A stretch of 64,000 nucleotides of DNA. Source: Arthrobacter stackebrandtii (lineage in GTDB: Bacteria; Actinomycetota; Actinomycetes; Actinomycetales; Micrococcaceae). Below the pieces are notes generated by a model. It saw nothing but the letters and a program-made list of their open reading frames with translations, was not told where the DNA came from and searched no databases. A program made the translations under genes and the position numbers. Within the stretch, counting starts at the first letter, position 1; every line of letters begins with the position of its first letter. Location: the NCBI RefSeq assembly GCF_017876675.1, contig NZ_JAGIOI010000001.1, positions 2,418,001 through 2,482,000 of the forward strand. The letters run 5' to 3'. This document shows, piece after piece, positions 15,897 through 25,023 of the stretch.

Positions 15897-16862
15897 TCAG
15901 TCCTCGTAGGGTTTGTGCTGCTCCAGCGCCACGATCCGGCCCGGATCGGCGAGGGAAACGTGGGCCACCAGCACCTCGCCGGGTGCCAGATGGGGATCGC
16001 TGAACGGCAGCAGGGCGCCCAAGTCCTCGGACATGTGGCCGCTGAGGGTCTCCAGCACGGTGGGCAGGACCGGCCGGTGCGTGCACAGGGCTGTGGCGCT
16101 GGTGCGGGTCAGCATTTTCTCCACGACGGCGGCCACCTTGGCCGGGTGCCGCTTGTGGTCCGCCTCGGTCAGCCACGGCACCACCTTCACCTTGGCCTTG
16201 GTGGCCTGGGCGTAGGGGGAGATGGTGGAGATGCAGCGCATCCACCCGCTGGTCTGGATGCGGGCGGGGTGCCAGGACATCAGCAGCCGCTGCAGGTACA
16301 GGGCCTGCCGCTTGCCGGTGGCGGCCAGCGGGCGTTCGCCCTCGGCCCGGGTCCATGAAGCGCGCGGCTTGGCCTTGGCATGGCGGATCACCAGCAGCGG
16401 CCAGGTTTCCAGCGTGCCGGCTTCATGGGCTGCAAGGAGCGCTTCCAGCGGTTCAATGTCTGAGGGGTTGGACAGCAGCCCCCGGGCCTTGTTGGGGCTG
16501 CACCAGACGGCCGCGTCAACCTCCTTGCCGTCCGGAATGGGAGGCATGTCATCCACCGCGGCCGCCCAGTAAAAGACTTCCTTCAAGCCGGGCTTGACGG
16601 CGTAGCGGATGGACGGCAGGGGGATGCCGAGGGTGATGGGCAGGCCCACTTCCTCATACACTTCACGCACGGCGCACTCAGCGAGGGTTTCGCCCTTGTC
16701 CAGCTTGCCCTTGGGCCAGGACCAGTCGTCGTAGCGCTGTCGGTGGATCAGGAGCAGTTCAAGTTTCTTTTTCTTGATCCGCCAGCACAGTGCGCCGGCG
16801 GCCTGGATTGAAACTTCCATGCCGTCGGCCACGCCATCTTCGAGATGCTCGGAATTGCGCAT
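15897..16862 (-). CDS. mutT1: MutT1-type Nudix hydrolase fused to a histidine phosphatase domain
   Basis: A 321-residue two-domain protein. Residues about 20-150 form a Nudix hydrolase with the box GKLDKGETLAECAVREVYEEVG (residues 52-73). Residues about 155-321 form a SixA/phosphoglycerate-mutase-like domain with catalytic RHAKAKP (Arg160, His161) and a later THRPV. This is the architecture of mycobacterial MutT1, which hydrolyses 8-oxo-GTP/dGTP and diadenosine polyphosphates. The ATG overlaps the ppk stop by one base, suggesting coupled expression of nucleotide and polyphosphate housekeeping. Confidence 0.9.
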   Translation of the reverse strand: MRNSEHLEDGVADGMEVSIQAAGALCWRIKKKKLELLLIHRQRYDDWSWPKGKLDKGETLAECAVREVYEEVGLPITLGIPLPSIRYAVKPGLKEVFYWAAAVDDMPPIPDGKEVDAAVWCSPNKARGLLSNPSDIEPLEALLAAHEAGTLETWPLLVIRHAKAKPRASWTRAEGERPLAATGKRQALYLQRLLMSWHPARIQTSGWMRCISTISPYAQATKAKVKVVPWLTEADHKRHPAKVAAVVEKMLTRTSATALCTHRPVLPTVLETLSGHMSEDLGALLPFSDPHLAPGEVLVAHVSLADPGRIVALEQHKPYED

Positions 16863-19105
16863 TAGCGGTGGATTGCGGATCCGGGCCGTGAACGGCTGGC
16901 CAGCAGCCAGGACTGGATGTCGAGCAAGGGGTTTCCTTCGTTGTCGAGATGGTGGCGTGCCCAGACGCCTTCGTTGTCGAGGTGCCAGCTGGCGGTGCCT
17001 GGGTCCAGGTACCGGTCCAGCAGCGAATTGACCTCGGCAATGTCCTCCTTGTTGGAGAGCTGCACCAGGGCCTCAACCCGGCGATCCAGGTTGCGGTGCA
17101 TCATGTCGGCAGAGCCAATGTACACCACGGGCTCGCCCGCATTGGCGAAGGTGAAGACACGGGAGTGTTCCAGGAAGCGGCCCAGGATGGAACGCACCGT
17201 GATGTTTTCGCTTAGGCCTGGGACGCCGGGGCGCAGCGAGCAGATGCCGCGCACCACCACGCCCACCTCCACCCCGGCCTGGGAGGCGCGGTACAGGGAG
17301 TCGATGATGGCCTCGTCAACCATGGAGTTGACCTTGATGCGCACCCGCGCCGGCAGTCCTGCCCGCTTGTTGGCAATCTCGGCGTCGATGCGCTCAATCA
17401 GCCCGGAGCGCACGGAGCGGGGGGCCACCAGCAGGCGGTCGAACGAGGTCTTGGGCGCGTAGCCTGAGAGCTGGTTGAACAGCTTGGACAGGTCCTCGCC
17501 CACCTGGTTGTCGGCCGTCAGCAGTCCCAGGTCCTCGTAGTAGCGGGCCGTTCGCGGGTGGTAGTTTCCGGTGCCGATGTGGCAGTAGCGGCGCAGTCCG
17601 TCCTGCTCCTGGCGCACCACCAGGGACAGCTTGCAGTGGGTCTTCAGGCCCACAATTCCGTACACCACGTGCACGCCGGCCTGCTCCAGCTTCCGCGCCC
17701 AGGAAATGTTGGCCTGCTCGTCAAAGCGGGCCTTGATCTCCACCAGTGCCAGGACCTGCTTGCCGGCCTCGGCCGCATCAACCAGGGCGTCCACAATGGG
17801 GGAGTCGCCGGAGGTCCGGTACAGGGTCTGCTTGATGGCCCGCACCTTGGGGTCCGAGGCGGCCTGTTCAAGGAATGCCTGCACCGAGGTGGAGAAGGAG
17901 TCATACGGGTGGTGCAGCAAAATGTCACGGCGTCGCATGGCGGCAAAGACGTTCGCCGCCTTGGAGGTCTCAGAGGCGTTCAAATCGCGGGATGTGTGGG
18001 CCACGTGCTTGGGGAAGCGGAGGTCGGGCCGGTCGATGCCGCCCAAGATGGAGAGCCCGCGCAGGTCCAGCGGGGCCGGCAGCGAGTACACCTCGGTGTC
18101 CTCCACGTCGAGCTCGCGCACCAGCAGCGCCAGGATGCTGGGGTTGATGTCGGTGGCCACTTCGAGGCGGACGGGCGGGCCGAACTTGCGGCGCAGCAGT
18201 TCCTTCTCCAGTGCCTGCAGCAGGTTCTCGGCGTCGTCCTCTTCAACCTCAAGGTCCTCGTTGCGGGTGACGCGGAAGGTGTGGTGCTCCACAATCTCCA
18301 TGCCCGGGAACAGCTGGTCCAGGTGCTCGGCGATGACCTCTTCGAGCGGGATGAAGCGGGCCACCCGCCCGGGGACCGTGCCGGCCCGGTTTCCGTCCAG
18401 CGCCAGCAGGCGCGGGAGCAGGTCCGGGACCTTGACGCGGGCAAAGAGTTCCTTGTCGCTGACGGGGTTGCGGACCACCACGGCCAAGTTCAGGGACAGT
18501 CCCGAGATATACGGGAAGGGGTGCGCGGGGTCCACGGCCAGCGGCGTCAGGATGGGGAAGATCTTCTCCGCGAACATCTGGGCCAGCTGCACCTTGGAGG
18601 GATCGTCCAGCTCGTCCCAGTGAACCAGGTGGAAGTGCTCGTACGCCAGGGCGGGGCGGATCTGGCTGGCAAACACATGGGCATGCCGTGACTGCAGCTC
18701 GTGCGCGGCCTCGCTGATCTGCTCCAGGACCTCCAGCGGGCTCAGCCCGGCGGGCGACGGCACAGCCAGGCCCGTGGCGATCCGCCGCTTCAGCCCGGCC
18801 ACCCGGACCATGAAGAACTCATCCAGGTTGGAGGCAAAGATGGAGAGGAAGTTGACCCGTTCCAGCAGCGGCAGATCGGGGTCCTCTGCCAGTTCCAGCA
18901 CGCGTGCATTGAAGGCGAGCCAGCTCAGCTCGCGGTCCAGGAAGCGGTCGGGGCTGATGTCGCCCTCGGGAATGAGCGTCGGTTCAAATTCGGGGATTTC
19001 AATCCGGTCCTGCGTGGCGCGTGAGGCCGGCACCTCGCCGGAAACAAAACGTTCCCGGCCGGTGGCCGCCAGCGTATTCACGGAACCCTTGTATTCGCGC
19101 TTCAT
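16862..19105 (-). CDS. ppk: Polyphosphate kinase 1 (RNA-degradosome type)
   Basis: A 747-residue kinase that reversibly polymerises the gamma-phosphate of ATP into polyphosphate. The N, H, C1 and C2 domains run in order: [15 protein letters not shown] starts the N domain, and His490 (in [10 protein letters not shown]) and His509 (in [13 protein letters not shown]) are the two active-site histidines, the first being the phospho-acceptor. ATG at 19105 is chosen because GAGG lies eight bases upstream. It overlaps mutT1 and follows mshD by 72 bp on the same strand. Confidence 0.95.
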   Translation of the reverse strand: MKREYKGSVNTLAATGRERFVSGEVPASRATQDRIEIPEFEPTLIPEGDISPDRFLDRELSWLAFNARVLELAEDPDLPLLERVNFLSIFASNLDEFFMVRVAGLKRRIATGLAVPSPAGLSPLEVLEQISEAAHELQSRHAHVFASQIRPALAYEHFHLVHWDELDDPSKVQLAQMFAEKIFPILTPLAVDPAHPFPYISGLSLNLAVVVRNPVSDKELFARVKVPDLLPRLLALDGNRAGTVPGRVARFIPLEEVIAEHLDQLFPGMEIVEHHTFRVTRNEDLEVEEDDAENLLQALEKELLRRKFGPPVRLEVATDINPSILALLVRELDVEDTEVYSLPAPLDLRGLSILGGIDRPDLRFPKHVAHTSRDLNASETSKAANVFAAMRRRDILLHHPYDSFSTSVQAFLEQAASDPKVRAIKQTLYRTSGDSPIVDALVDAAEAGKQVLALVEIKARFDEQANISWARKLEQAGVHVVYGIVGLKTHCKLSLVVRQEQDGLRRYCHIGTGNYHPRTARYYEDLGLLTADNQVGEDLSKLFNQLSGYAPKTSFDRLLVAPRSVRSGLIERIDAEIANKRAGLPARVRIKVNSMVDEAIIDSLYRASQAGVEVGVVVRGICSLRPGVPGLSENITVRSILGRFLEHSRVFTFANAGEPVVYIGSADMMHRNLDRRVEALVQLSNKEDIAEVNSLLDRYLDPGTASWHLDNEGVWARHHLDNEGNPLLDIQSWLLASRSRPGSAIHR

Positions 19106-19177
19106 CAACAAGTCCTCATCGTCGTCTAGTGCCTTTAAACAACCTTACAAGCCACAGCGGCTGCCGCGGCGCAGGGG

Positions 19178-20158
19178 TCAGGCGGAGACGGGCCCGTACA
19201 TGACGTCCGAATCCCACTTGGTGAAGCCCAGCTTCCGGTACAGGGCCACGGCAGCCTCGTTGTCGGCATCCACGTAAAGCATGATGGCGCGCAGTCCGGC
19301 GTCCTGCAGGTGGTCCAGCCCCTGCCGGGTCAGCGTCCTGCCAAGACCCATGCCCTGCGCTGCCGGGGTCACGCCCACCACGTACACCTCGCCCATGGCT
19401 TCCTGTCCGGCCCGGCCCGGGTGCACCTTGGTCCAGTGGAAGCCCAGGATCTCGTCCCTGTCATTGACCGCGAGGAAGAATCCTGCCGGGTCAAACCAGG
19501 GCTCGGCCATGCGGGCCTGGAGGTCGGCCAGGGTCAGCTGGCCCTGCTCCGGGTGGTGGGCGAACGCCGCGGCATTGGCCGCCAACCAGGCGCCCTCGTC
19601 CTGGTGAGGGACAAATGTCCGCAGGCTCACGCCGTCGGGCACCTCATAAACGGCGGCCTCCCGGGATTCCAGGTCCGACGGCGCCTGCCGCACCAGGCGC
19701 ATGCGCCACAGTTCGCGGATGGCCCGGTAGCCGTAGCTGGCGGCGAGGTCGGCGGCGGCTTCATGGTCGCCGTGGGACCAGGCCTTGATGCCCTGCAGGC
19801 CCCTGACTTCCACAAGCTTGTCGGCCAGGACGGCGCCAACCCCGTCATTGCGGTAGGCGGGATGGACAACGATCTCCAGGACGCCCTCATCACCGTTGAG
19901 CACCACCACGGCCACGCCGGCCAGGTCCTCGCCCACCGTGGGGGAGGCGTCTTCGGGTGCGTAGGTGAGCAGCACCAGGACGCTGTGCGGGCCGGCCTCC
20001 CTGGACTTCAGCTCCACCAGCGTCTGTTCGGAGAATGGCGGGTTGCCGTCGGCATCCTCGGCGGCGTCAATGACCGCCTGGATTTCCTGCAGGATCTCCG
20101 GGGAAGGGGCGCCGTTGATGACTGTGACCGGCCAGTTCTCAATATGTGCGGGGCTCAT
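19178..20158 (-). CDS. mshD: Mycothiol synthase
   Basis: A 326-residue protein with two tandem GNAT domains. The first half has VVHPAYRNDGVGAVLADKL. The second half has FLAVNDRDEILGFHWTKVHP and VYVVGVTPAAQGMGLGRTLT, followed by YVDADNEAAVALYRKLGF. It acetylates Cys-GlcN-Ins, the last step of mycothiol synthesis in the cytoplasm, and is specific to Actinobacteria. Its position next to a GlnR-type regulator is conserved in mycobacteria. ATG at 20158 is preferred over GTG two codons upstream. Confidence 0.94.
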   Translation of the reverse strand: MSPAHIENWPVTVINGAPSPEILQEIQAVIDAAEDADGNPPFSEQTLVELKSREAGPHSVLVLLTYAPEDASPTVGEDLAGVAVVVLNGDEGVLEIVVHPAYRNDGVGAVLADKLVEVRGLQGIKAWSHGDHEAAADLAASYGYRAIRELWRMRLVRQAPSDLESREAAVYEVPDGVSLRTFVPHQDEGAWLAANAAAFAHHPEQGQLTLADLQARMAEPWFDPAGFFLAVNDRDEILGFHWTKVHPGRAGQEAMGEVYVVGVTPAAQGMGLGRTLTRQGLDHLQDAGLRAIMLYVDADNEAAVALYRKLGFTKWDSDVMYGPVSA

Positions 20159-20476
20159 GACCACAGCCTAGTGGGCGGGCCCGGGACATTGCGAGAGGTG
20201 GCGCCGGTTTGCGCCGGGGTGCGCCCTTGGCATAGAGTCTGTGGAGCAGATCCGCGGAACTCCAGTTCCCGTGGGTTGGCGCTGGGGGGATGCACCAGTG
20301 GGGTGTCCTCGATACGTTCGACCCGTATGTCCTCCACTTTTTCAACCGGCCCGCAGAAACAGCGACCAGGCGAATTCCGCCTGATTTTCGTTCGTTTACT
20401 GCGGGCCGCTTGCGTTTAACGCAGCTTGGCCGCGGCGTTGCCCGACGGCGCCCGGCCCGCCGCCGGCGGCGGGCTG
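20159..20476. other. 318-bp gap between mshD and glnR with a GC palindrome
   Basis: No convincing gene. Just after the glnR stop on the minus strand there is a perfect 20-bp palindrome at 20455-20474 (starting GCCCGCCGCC), a strong GC stem without a T-run that may end glnR transcription. A second near-palindrome, TGCGTTTAACGCA, lies at 20410-20422. The mshD promoter should lie in the rest of the gap, but no clear -35/-10 pair was found. Confidence 0.5.
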
Positions 20477-21175
20477 CTATGCGTCGGCGAGTTCGCCGTC
20501 GGGCGTCTTGGCAACGGACAGCAGGTAGCCCACGTTGCGCACAGTGCTGATCAGGTTCTCATGCTCGGCGCCGAGCTTGGCGCGCAGGCGGCGGACGTGG
20601 ACATCAACCGTGCGCGTGCCTCCGTAGTAGTCGTAGCCCCACACCTCGTTGAGCAGCTGGGCGCGGGTGAACACGCGCCCCGGGTGCTGGGCCAGATACT
20701 TCAGCAGCTCAAATTCCTTGTACGTCAGGTTCAGCACCTCGCCGTGGACCCTGGCCGTGTAGCTGTCCTCGTCAATGGCGATGCCCGAGGCCTGGATCTC
20801 CTGATGGACGGTCTCCCCGGACTGCTCGGCACGGGTCAGCGCCAGCCGGATGCGGGCCTCCACCTCGGCCGGGCCGGCGGTGTCCAGGACAACGTCGTCG
20901 GCGGCCCATGAAGCGGACACCGCAGCCATGCCGCCCTCGGTCAGGACCAGAAGGAGGGGCACGCTGATGCCTGTGGCGCGCAGCAGCTGGGTGAGGGAAC
21001 GCGAACCGGCCAGGTCCCTGCGGGCATCCACCATGATCAGGTCGGACGGCTTGGCTTCCAGCAGCGCGGTGGGCACGGCGGGGAGGATGTGGACGGTGTG
21101 GCTGAGAAGTTCCAGTGCAGGCAGGATTTCCACGGAACTTCCGCGGTCGTTGGTCAGCATGAGAATCTGCGACAT
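20477..21175 (-). CDS. glnR: GlnR-type OmpR-family response regulator
   Basis: A 232-residue protein with an atypical receiver domain (residues 1-115; Asp50 in IMVDARRD at the phospho-acceptor position) and an OmpR/PhoB winged helix at about 135-225 ([31 protein letters not shown], then [15 protein letters not shown]). The order glnR-mshD matches M. tuberculosis Rv0818-Rv0819, and no cognate kinase is adjacent, as expected for GlnR. In other actinobacteria GlnR activates nitrogen-assimilation genes. The orthology is inferred from context and sequence. Confidence 0.82.
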   Translation of the reverse strand: MSQILMLTNDRGSSVEILPALELLSHTVHILPAVPTALLEAKPSDLIMVDARRDLAGSRSLTQLLRATGISVPLLLVLTEGGMAAVSASWAADDVVLDTAGPAEVEARIRLALTRAEQSGETVHQEIQASGIAIDEDSYTARVHGEVLNLTYKEFELLKYLAQHPGRVFTRAQLLNEVWGYDYYGGTRTVDVHVRRLRAKLGAEHENLISTVRNVGYLLSVAKTPDGELADA

Positions 21176-21321
21176 GTCTTCCTAACAAAGCACTTCTAGA
21201 TCGCGCATCTTTGAGCGGTGAACCGATGGCCGGCCCGTGAAACTGTGCGCTGCGACGATTTGCGACGCTCCAATTCAAGGGTGATCCACAGTGTACCGGC
21301 AGAATAAGGCAGGATTGATGT

Positions 21322-22056
21322 GTGAAGTCATCAACAGCCGGACTAATTGGAATCATCTCCGTTGCGCTCCTCGTGGCCGGGCACCATCTCGGCGACGCCT
21401 GGGCGGTGGCCATTACCATCGCGCTGGCCGTGGTTTTTGGCTATGGCTGGCCGCATTACCTCAACATTCCGGCGAAGAAAACGCTTGGCACCGTCCTGGC
21501 CCTGACCGGGGCAGCCGCGGCGCTGACCGCAGGCCTGACCACCAGCAGCGAATACCTGTCCTGGACGCCCATCTACCTGGCGCTGGGCTTCGGCGCCGTC
21601 ATGGTCGTCCAGATCATCCGGGGCACGGGGCAGAAGAGGCGGCTCGAATCAACCCTCGGTGCCGGTGCCGGCGTGGCGATTGCGGGATTCGCCTGCGGTT
21701 GGGTGGCGTCCAACAGGTTCCTTGGCGACCCCGGCATGAGCTACATCGTGGCCATCAGCGCGGTCGTGGCGCTCCTGGCCGGCATGCTCAACTGGCCGGA
21801 CAGGGTGGTGGGCCCGCTCGCCGTCGTCCTGGCCGGGCTGGCAGGGCCGCTGGCCGCCCTGCTGTTTTCCGACGTCCGCATTCTCACCTCCGCCATCCTG
21901 GGCCTGCTCGTGGGTGCTGTCATCGCCGCGTACCGGCGCCTGCGCACCCTGACGGGCCCGGCGAAGTCCATGACAGGCCGGATCGCGGCGGCCCTGGCAC
22001 CGATACTCTCCCTCGGCGCCCTGGTGTATTTCGTGGAGAAACTGATCCTCAGCTGA
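21322..22056 (+). CDS. Polytopic membrane protein, seven to eight helices (unknown function)
   Basis: A 244-residue protein starting at GTG 21322, made almost entirely of hydrophobic helices with short loops such as RGTGQKRRLES and RRLRTLTGPAKS. I recognise it only as an actinobacterial permease-like hypothetical protein. It diverges from glnR and is followed after 53 bp by a 37-residue membrane peptide. No catalytic or transport motif can be named. Confidence 0.78.
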   Translation: MKSSTAGLIGIISVALLVAGHHLGDAWAVAITIALAVVFGYGWPHYLNIPAKKTLGTVLALTGAAAALTAGLTTSSEYLSWTPIYLALGFGAVMVVQIIRGTGQKRRLESTLGAGAGVAIAGFACGWVASNRFLGDPGMSYIVAISAVVALLAGMLNWPDRVVGPLAVVLAGLAGPLAALLFSDVRILTSAILGLLVGAVIAAYRRLRTLTGPAKSMTGRIAAALAPILSLGALVYFVEKLILS

Positions 22057-22109
22057 GGCCCGCGCCGCGCCCGTCGGAAAGCGTGCGGTGGACATTGTAG
22101 GATGGCAGC

Positions 22110-22223
22110 ATGAGCGTACTTGCCTTTGAAATCTTCTTCATCTGTCTTCTGGCGCTGGCCGGCGTGGCCATGGCCTGGTTTGCCGGGCTGGTGGTGTGGC
22201 GTCTCTTCAAGGGCCAGCAGTAA
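22110..22223 (+). CDS. 37-residue single-helix membrane peptide
   Basis: ATG at 22110 follows AGGA eight bases upstream, and the frame runs to TAA at 22221-22223. The product begins MSVLAFEIFFICLLALAGVA, continues with a hydrophobic span, and ends VWRLFKGQQ. It is one transmembrane helix with a basic C-terminus, which should be cytoplasmic. It lies between the membrane-protein gene and the nitrobindin gene with only six bases to the latter, so it is probably cotranscribed. It falls below common gene-calling cut-offs. The function is unknown. Confidence 0.7.
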   Translation: MSVLAFEIFFICLLALAGVAMAWFAGLVVWRLFKGQQ

Positions 22224-22229
22224 CCTGCC

Positions 22230-22829
22230 ATGGCTATTGAGATCCCCACAGACCTGACCCCCGAGCTGGTCCCCCTGTCCTGGCTGCTTGGCACTTGGAC
22301 CGGCACCGGACGCCTCGGCGCCGGCGAGTCTGAGGACGAGCACTTTACCCAGACGGTGACCTTCAAGGCCAACGGCCTGCCGTACCTGCAATACACGGCG
22401 GAGTCGTGGCTGAGCGACGAAGAGGGCACCATCCTGCGCCCGCTGTCCGTCGAGACCGGGTTCTGGCAGCTGGACCGCAAGCTCAATGATTCCGACGGGG
22501 GCCCCGGCCTGATCCCGGCCGAAATCGTCCCCGCACTGCGCACCGCAGAGGACGTCGAGGCATTGCGCAACGCCGACGGAGGCTTCGACATCATGGCGAA
22601 CATCGTCCACCCCGGCGGCATCTCCGAGCTGTACTACGGCTCCATCAAGGGCCCGCAGATCCAGCTTTCCACCGACGCCGTCATGCGCGGTGCCGGCTCC
22701 AAGGACTACACCGCCGCGACCCGCATCTTTGGGCTCGTCAACGGCGACCTCTACTGGCGCTGGGACGTTGCCGCGGACGGCAATGCGCTGGACGCCCACG
22801 CCTCGGCCGCGCTGCGCAAGGTCGCCTAG
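22230..22829 (+). CDS. Nitrobindin-like FABP-family haem-binding protein
   Basis: A 199-residue beta-barrel protein. The N-terminal LSWLLGTWTGTGRL holds the G-x-W-x-G-x-G signature of the nitrobindin/DUF1794 family. A C-terminal DAHASAALRK supplies the histidine usually found as the haem ligand. Actinobacterial members bind ferric haem and can isomerise peroxynitrite, so a role against nitrosative stress is likely. A family-typical insertion (residues about 88-112, DSDGGPGLIPAEIV) is present. The gene starts six bases after the 37-residue peptide. Confidence 0.85.
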   Translation: MAIEIPTDLTPELVPLSWLLGTWTGTGRLGAGESEDEHFTQTVTFKANGLPYLQYTAESWLSDEEGTILRPLSVETGFWQLDRKLNDSDGGPGLIPAEIVPALRTAEDVEALRNADGGFDIMANIVHPGGISELYYGSIKGPQIQLSTDAVMRGAGSKDYTAATRIFGLVNGDLYWRWDVAADGNALDAHASAALRKVA

Positions 22830-22846
22830 CACCCAGTTCGGAAGCT

Positions 22847-22908
22847 GACCCGCAGGCGACGCCGGGAACCGCGGTTTTTTCGCGCGTTTCCGCCGGTTTC
22901 TGCGGGTC
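22847..22908. terminator. Nested long hairpin after the nitrobindin gene
   Basis: GACCCGCAG (22847-22855) and CTGCGGGTC (22900-22908) are perfect 9-bp outer arms. The 44 bases between them pair again around a TTTTTT loop (CCGCG-type inner stem). It starts 18 bp after the stop and is followed by GGTCCTGTTT, a weak T-rich tail. It probably terminates the plus-strand transcript. Confidence 0.55.
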
Positions 22909-23034
22909 GGTCCTGTTTAAGGGTTTTGATCAAGCACGACGCCGGCCCTCGCGCCTGCCGCTGTTGCCCGCACCAGCGTGGGCGCCCGGCGGGCACCTTG
23001 GAATAGGCCGCCAATAGAAGGAGTTGCACCCGTT

Positions 23035-24132
23035 ATGAGCTATTTGAGTCCTTTCCTTAACCGTTCCGGTGCCGTGCAGGCAGGCGGCCTCGACGCCGGG
23101 GTTGCCGCCCACTACGGGGATCCGAACAAGGAGCAGCGCCTGCTGGCCGGCTACCTCGGGAAGCCGGCAAGCGCCGTCGTCGACCTCTCCCACCGCGGCG
23201 TGGTGACGGTGGCGGGGCCGGACAGGCTCAGCTGGCTCAACACGCTATCCTCGCAGGACGTCACCAACTTGGCACCACGCGTGGGTACGGAACTGCTGCT
23301 GCTCACAGTCCAGGGGCGCATCGAATTTGACGCCCGCGTCGTGGACGACGGCGAAACCACCTGGCTCATCGTGGAAGCGGAGGAGGCCGCACCGCTGGCC
23401 GACTGGCTGAACCGGATGAAGTTCATGCTGCGCGTTGAGATTGCGGACGTTTCCGCGGACTGGGCGGTTGTTGGCTCCGTCGTGGACATCCCCGAATGGG
23501 CCGAACTCCTGGCCTGGGTCGACCCGTGGCCGCACCTAGGCGCCGGCGGCTACAGCTACTCCGCAATTCCGGAGGAGCAGCATCCCGGCCTGGAGCGGCC
23601 GTGGCGTGAATACCTGGTCCCGGCCGTGGACCTGGAAAAGACCGTAGGGGACCGCCCGCTGGCCGGCGTCTGGGCGGCGGAGGCCCTGCGCCTGGCTGCC
23701 TGGCGGCCCCGCCGCGGGGCAGAGACGGATGAGAAGACCATCCCACACGAACTCGACCTGCTGCGCACCGCCGTCCACCTGGACAAGGGCTGCTACAAGG
23801 GCCAGGAAACCATCGCCCGGGTGCACAACCTGGGCCGCCCGCCCCGCCGGCTCGTGTTCCTGCAGCTGGACGGCTCGCTTCACACGCTGCCGGCGCCCGG
23901 CAGCAGCGTGGTGCTTGAGGACCGCACGGTGGGAACCGTGACCTCGGCTGCCCAGCATTTTGAAATGGGGCCCATCGCGCTGGCGCTCATCAAGCGTTCC
24001 GTTGACCCGGACGCCGTGTTGATGGTGGACGACGACGGCGAAATGTACCCTGCCAACCAGGAAATCATCGTGGCCACCGACGCCGGCCAGGTGGTGGGGC
24101 GCCAGACAGGCTTCCTGCGCGCACCACGGTAG
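23035..24132 (+). CDS. ygfZ: YgfZ/GcvT-domain folate-binding protein
   Basis: A 365-residue protein of the YgfZ family, tetrahydrofolate-dependent proteins that help assemble or repair certain Fe-S clusters. The hallmark LDKGCYKGQETIARVHNLG is present near residue 255, and the GcvT-like start (VVDLSHRGVVTVAGPDRLSWLNTLSSQDV) is clear. ATG at 23035 is chosen with AAGGAG upstream. Earlier in-frame codons lack support. It stands alone between two hairpins. Confidence 0.88.
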   Translation: MSYLSPFLNRSGAVQAGGLDAGVAAHYGDPNKEQRLLAGYLGKPASAVVDLSHRGVVTVAGPDRLSWLNTLSSQDVTNLAPRVGTELLLLTVQGRIEFDARVVDDGETTWLIVEAEEAAPLADWLNRMKFMLRVEIADVSADWAVVGSVVDIPEWAELLAWVDPWPHLGAGGYSYSAIPEEQHPGLERPWREYLVPAVDLEKTVGDRPLAGVWAAEALRLAAWRPRRGAETDEKTIPHELDLLRTAVHLDKGCYKGQETIARVHNLGRPPRRLVFLQLDGSLHTLPAPGSSVVLEDRTVGTVTSAAQHFEMGPIALALIKRSVDPDAVLMVDDDGEMYPANQEIIVATDAGQVVGRQTGFLRAPR

Positions 24133-24145
24133 TACCCGGTTCCTC

Positions 24146-24177
24146 CCCAATTTGGCTCGCGTGCGGGCCAAATTGGG
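24146..24177. terminator. Hairpin after ygfZ
   Basis: CCCAATTTGGC (24146-24156) and GCCAAATTGGG (24167-24177) are perfect 11-bp arms with a 10-nt loop, 13 bp after the ygfZ stop. No T-run follows; the next bases are CCCCTCGGGG. It is likely a terminator or 3'-end stabiliser. Confidence 0.5.
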
Positions 24178-24298
24178 CCCCTCGGGGCGGGGCAGCCGCT
24201 GGCGCCCGGCCGTTGGCTCCCTCGGGGGTGTGGGCCCACACCTAAATATTGTTGCCATGTGAAACCAGTCTCAGAAAGAGCCAATGTCTGGGCATCAG

Positions 24299-24330
24299 CT
24301 ATTCCACGTGGAATACTTCATGTGGAATAG
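24299..24330. promoter_or_regulatory. PadR-type operator upstream of padR/efflux genes
   Basis: TATTCCACGTGGAATA at 24300-24315 is a perfect 16-bp palindrome. A further half-site GTGGAATAG at 24322-24330 pairs with CTATTCCAC at 24299-24307 to form a second, overlapping dyad. It lies about 70 bp upstream of the PadR start in an AT-rich patch. The ATTCCA/TGGAAT half-sites and the adjacent PadR gene suggest an autoregulatory operator. Confidence 0.65.
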
Positions 24331-24402
24331 CGCCCGGCCTGGACTGTGATCCCGGCACGGGACATCGCAAGGAACGGCACCCAAGAGCAGGAAGGAGCGG
24401 TC

Positions 24403-25014
24403 GTGGCACATGCACCAAAGCTTTCCGCCCTGGCAATGGCGGCACTGGGCCTCTTGGCGGAACGGGACATGCACCCCTACGAGATGTACCAGGTGCTGGT
24501 GCACCGCCATGAGGACAGGCTGTTGAAGGTACGCCCCGGCACGCTCTACCACGCGGTGGGAAGGCTGGCCGATTCCGGGCTGGTCGAGGCCACAGGCACC
24601 GTCAAGGACGGCAACCGCCCGGAGCGAACCAACTATGCCATCCTGCCCGCCGGACGGGAGCGGCTGAACGCCGCGCTGCGTCAGCTGCTCGCGGAACCCG
24701 TCGAGGAGTATCCCCGTTTCCCGCAGGCACTCTCGGAGGCGCACAACCTGCCGCCCGGCGAGGTGGTTGAGCTCCTGGACCGGCGCCTCGCCGCACTGGC
24801 CGAGGAGCTGGCCGATCTGGACAGCCACGGCAGGACGGCCCAGTCCCGCAACGTACCCGAGTTCCTGTGGATTGACGTGGGCTACAAACAGCACCTGCTG
24901 CGCGCAGAAATGGCGTGGCTGCAGGACCTCAACGCCCGGATCGCCGACGGCTCCCTGCCGTGGGTCTTCGCGGCCGCCGAGAAGCAAAAACTGATCGAAT
25001 CTTTTCAACCGTAA
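24403..25014 (+). CDS. PadR family transcriptional regulator
   Basis: A 203-residue protein. The PadR winged helix occupies residues about 8-85 (LAMAALGLLAERDMHPYEMYQVLVHR, then RPGTLYHAVGRLADSGLVE). The C-terminal helices fit the PadR dimerisation domain. GTG at 24403 is preferred because GGAAGGAG lies just upstream; upstream in-frame codons read through the 5' region. The DHA2 exporter follows after nine bases, so this is probably a local, drug-responsive repressor of that pump. Confidence 0.88.
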   Translation: MAHAPKLSALAMAALGLLAERDMHPYEMYQVLVHRHEDRLLKVRPGTLYHAVGRLADSGLVEATGTVKDGNRPERTNYAILPAGRERLNAALRQLLAEPVEEYPRFPQALSEAHNLPPGEVVELLDRRLAALAEELADLDSHGRTAQSRNVPEFLWIDVGYKQHLLRAEMAWLQDLNARIADGSLPWVFAAAEKQKLIESFQP

Positions 25015-25023
25015 GGATCACCC

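Noticed and set aside
24300-24315. CACGTG core read as a eukaryotic-type E-box or a restriction hotspot
   Set aside because: The full 16-bp palindrome next to a PadR gene is better explained as a bacterial operator.
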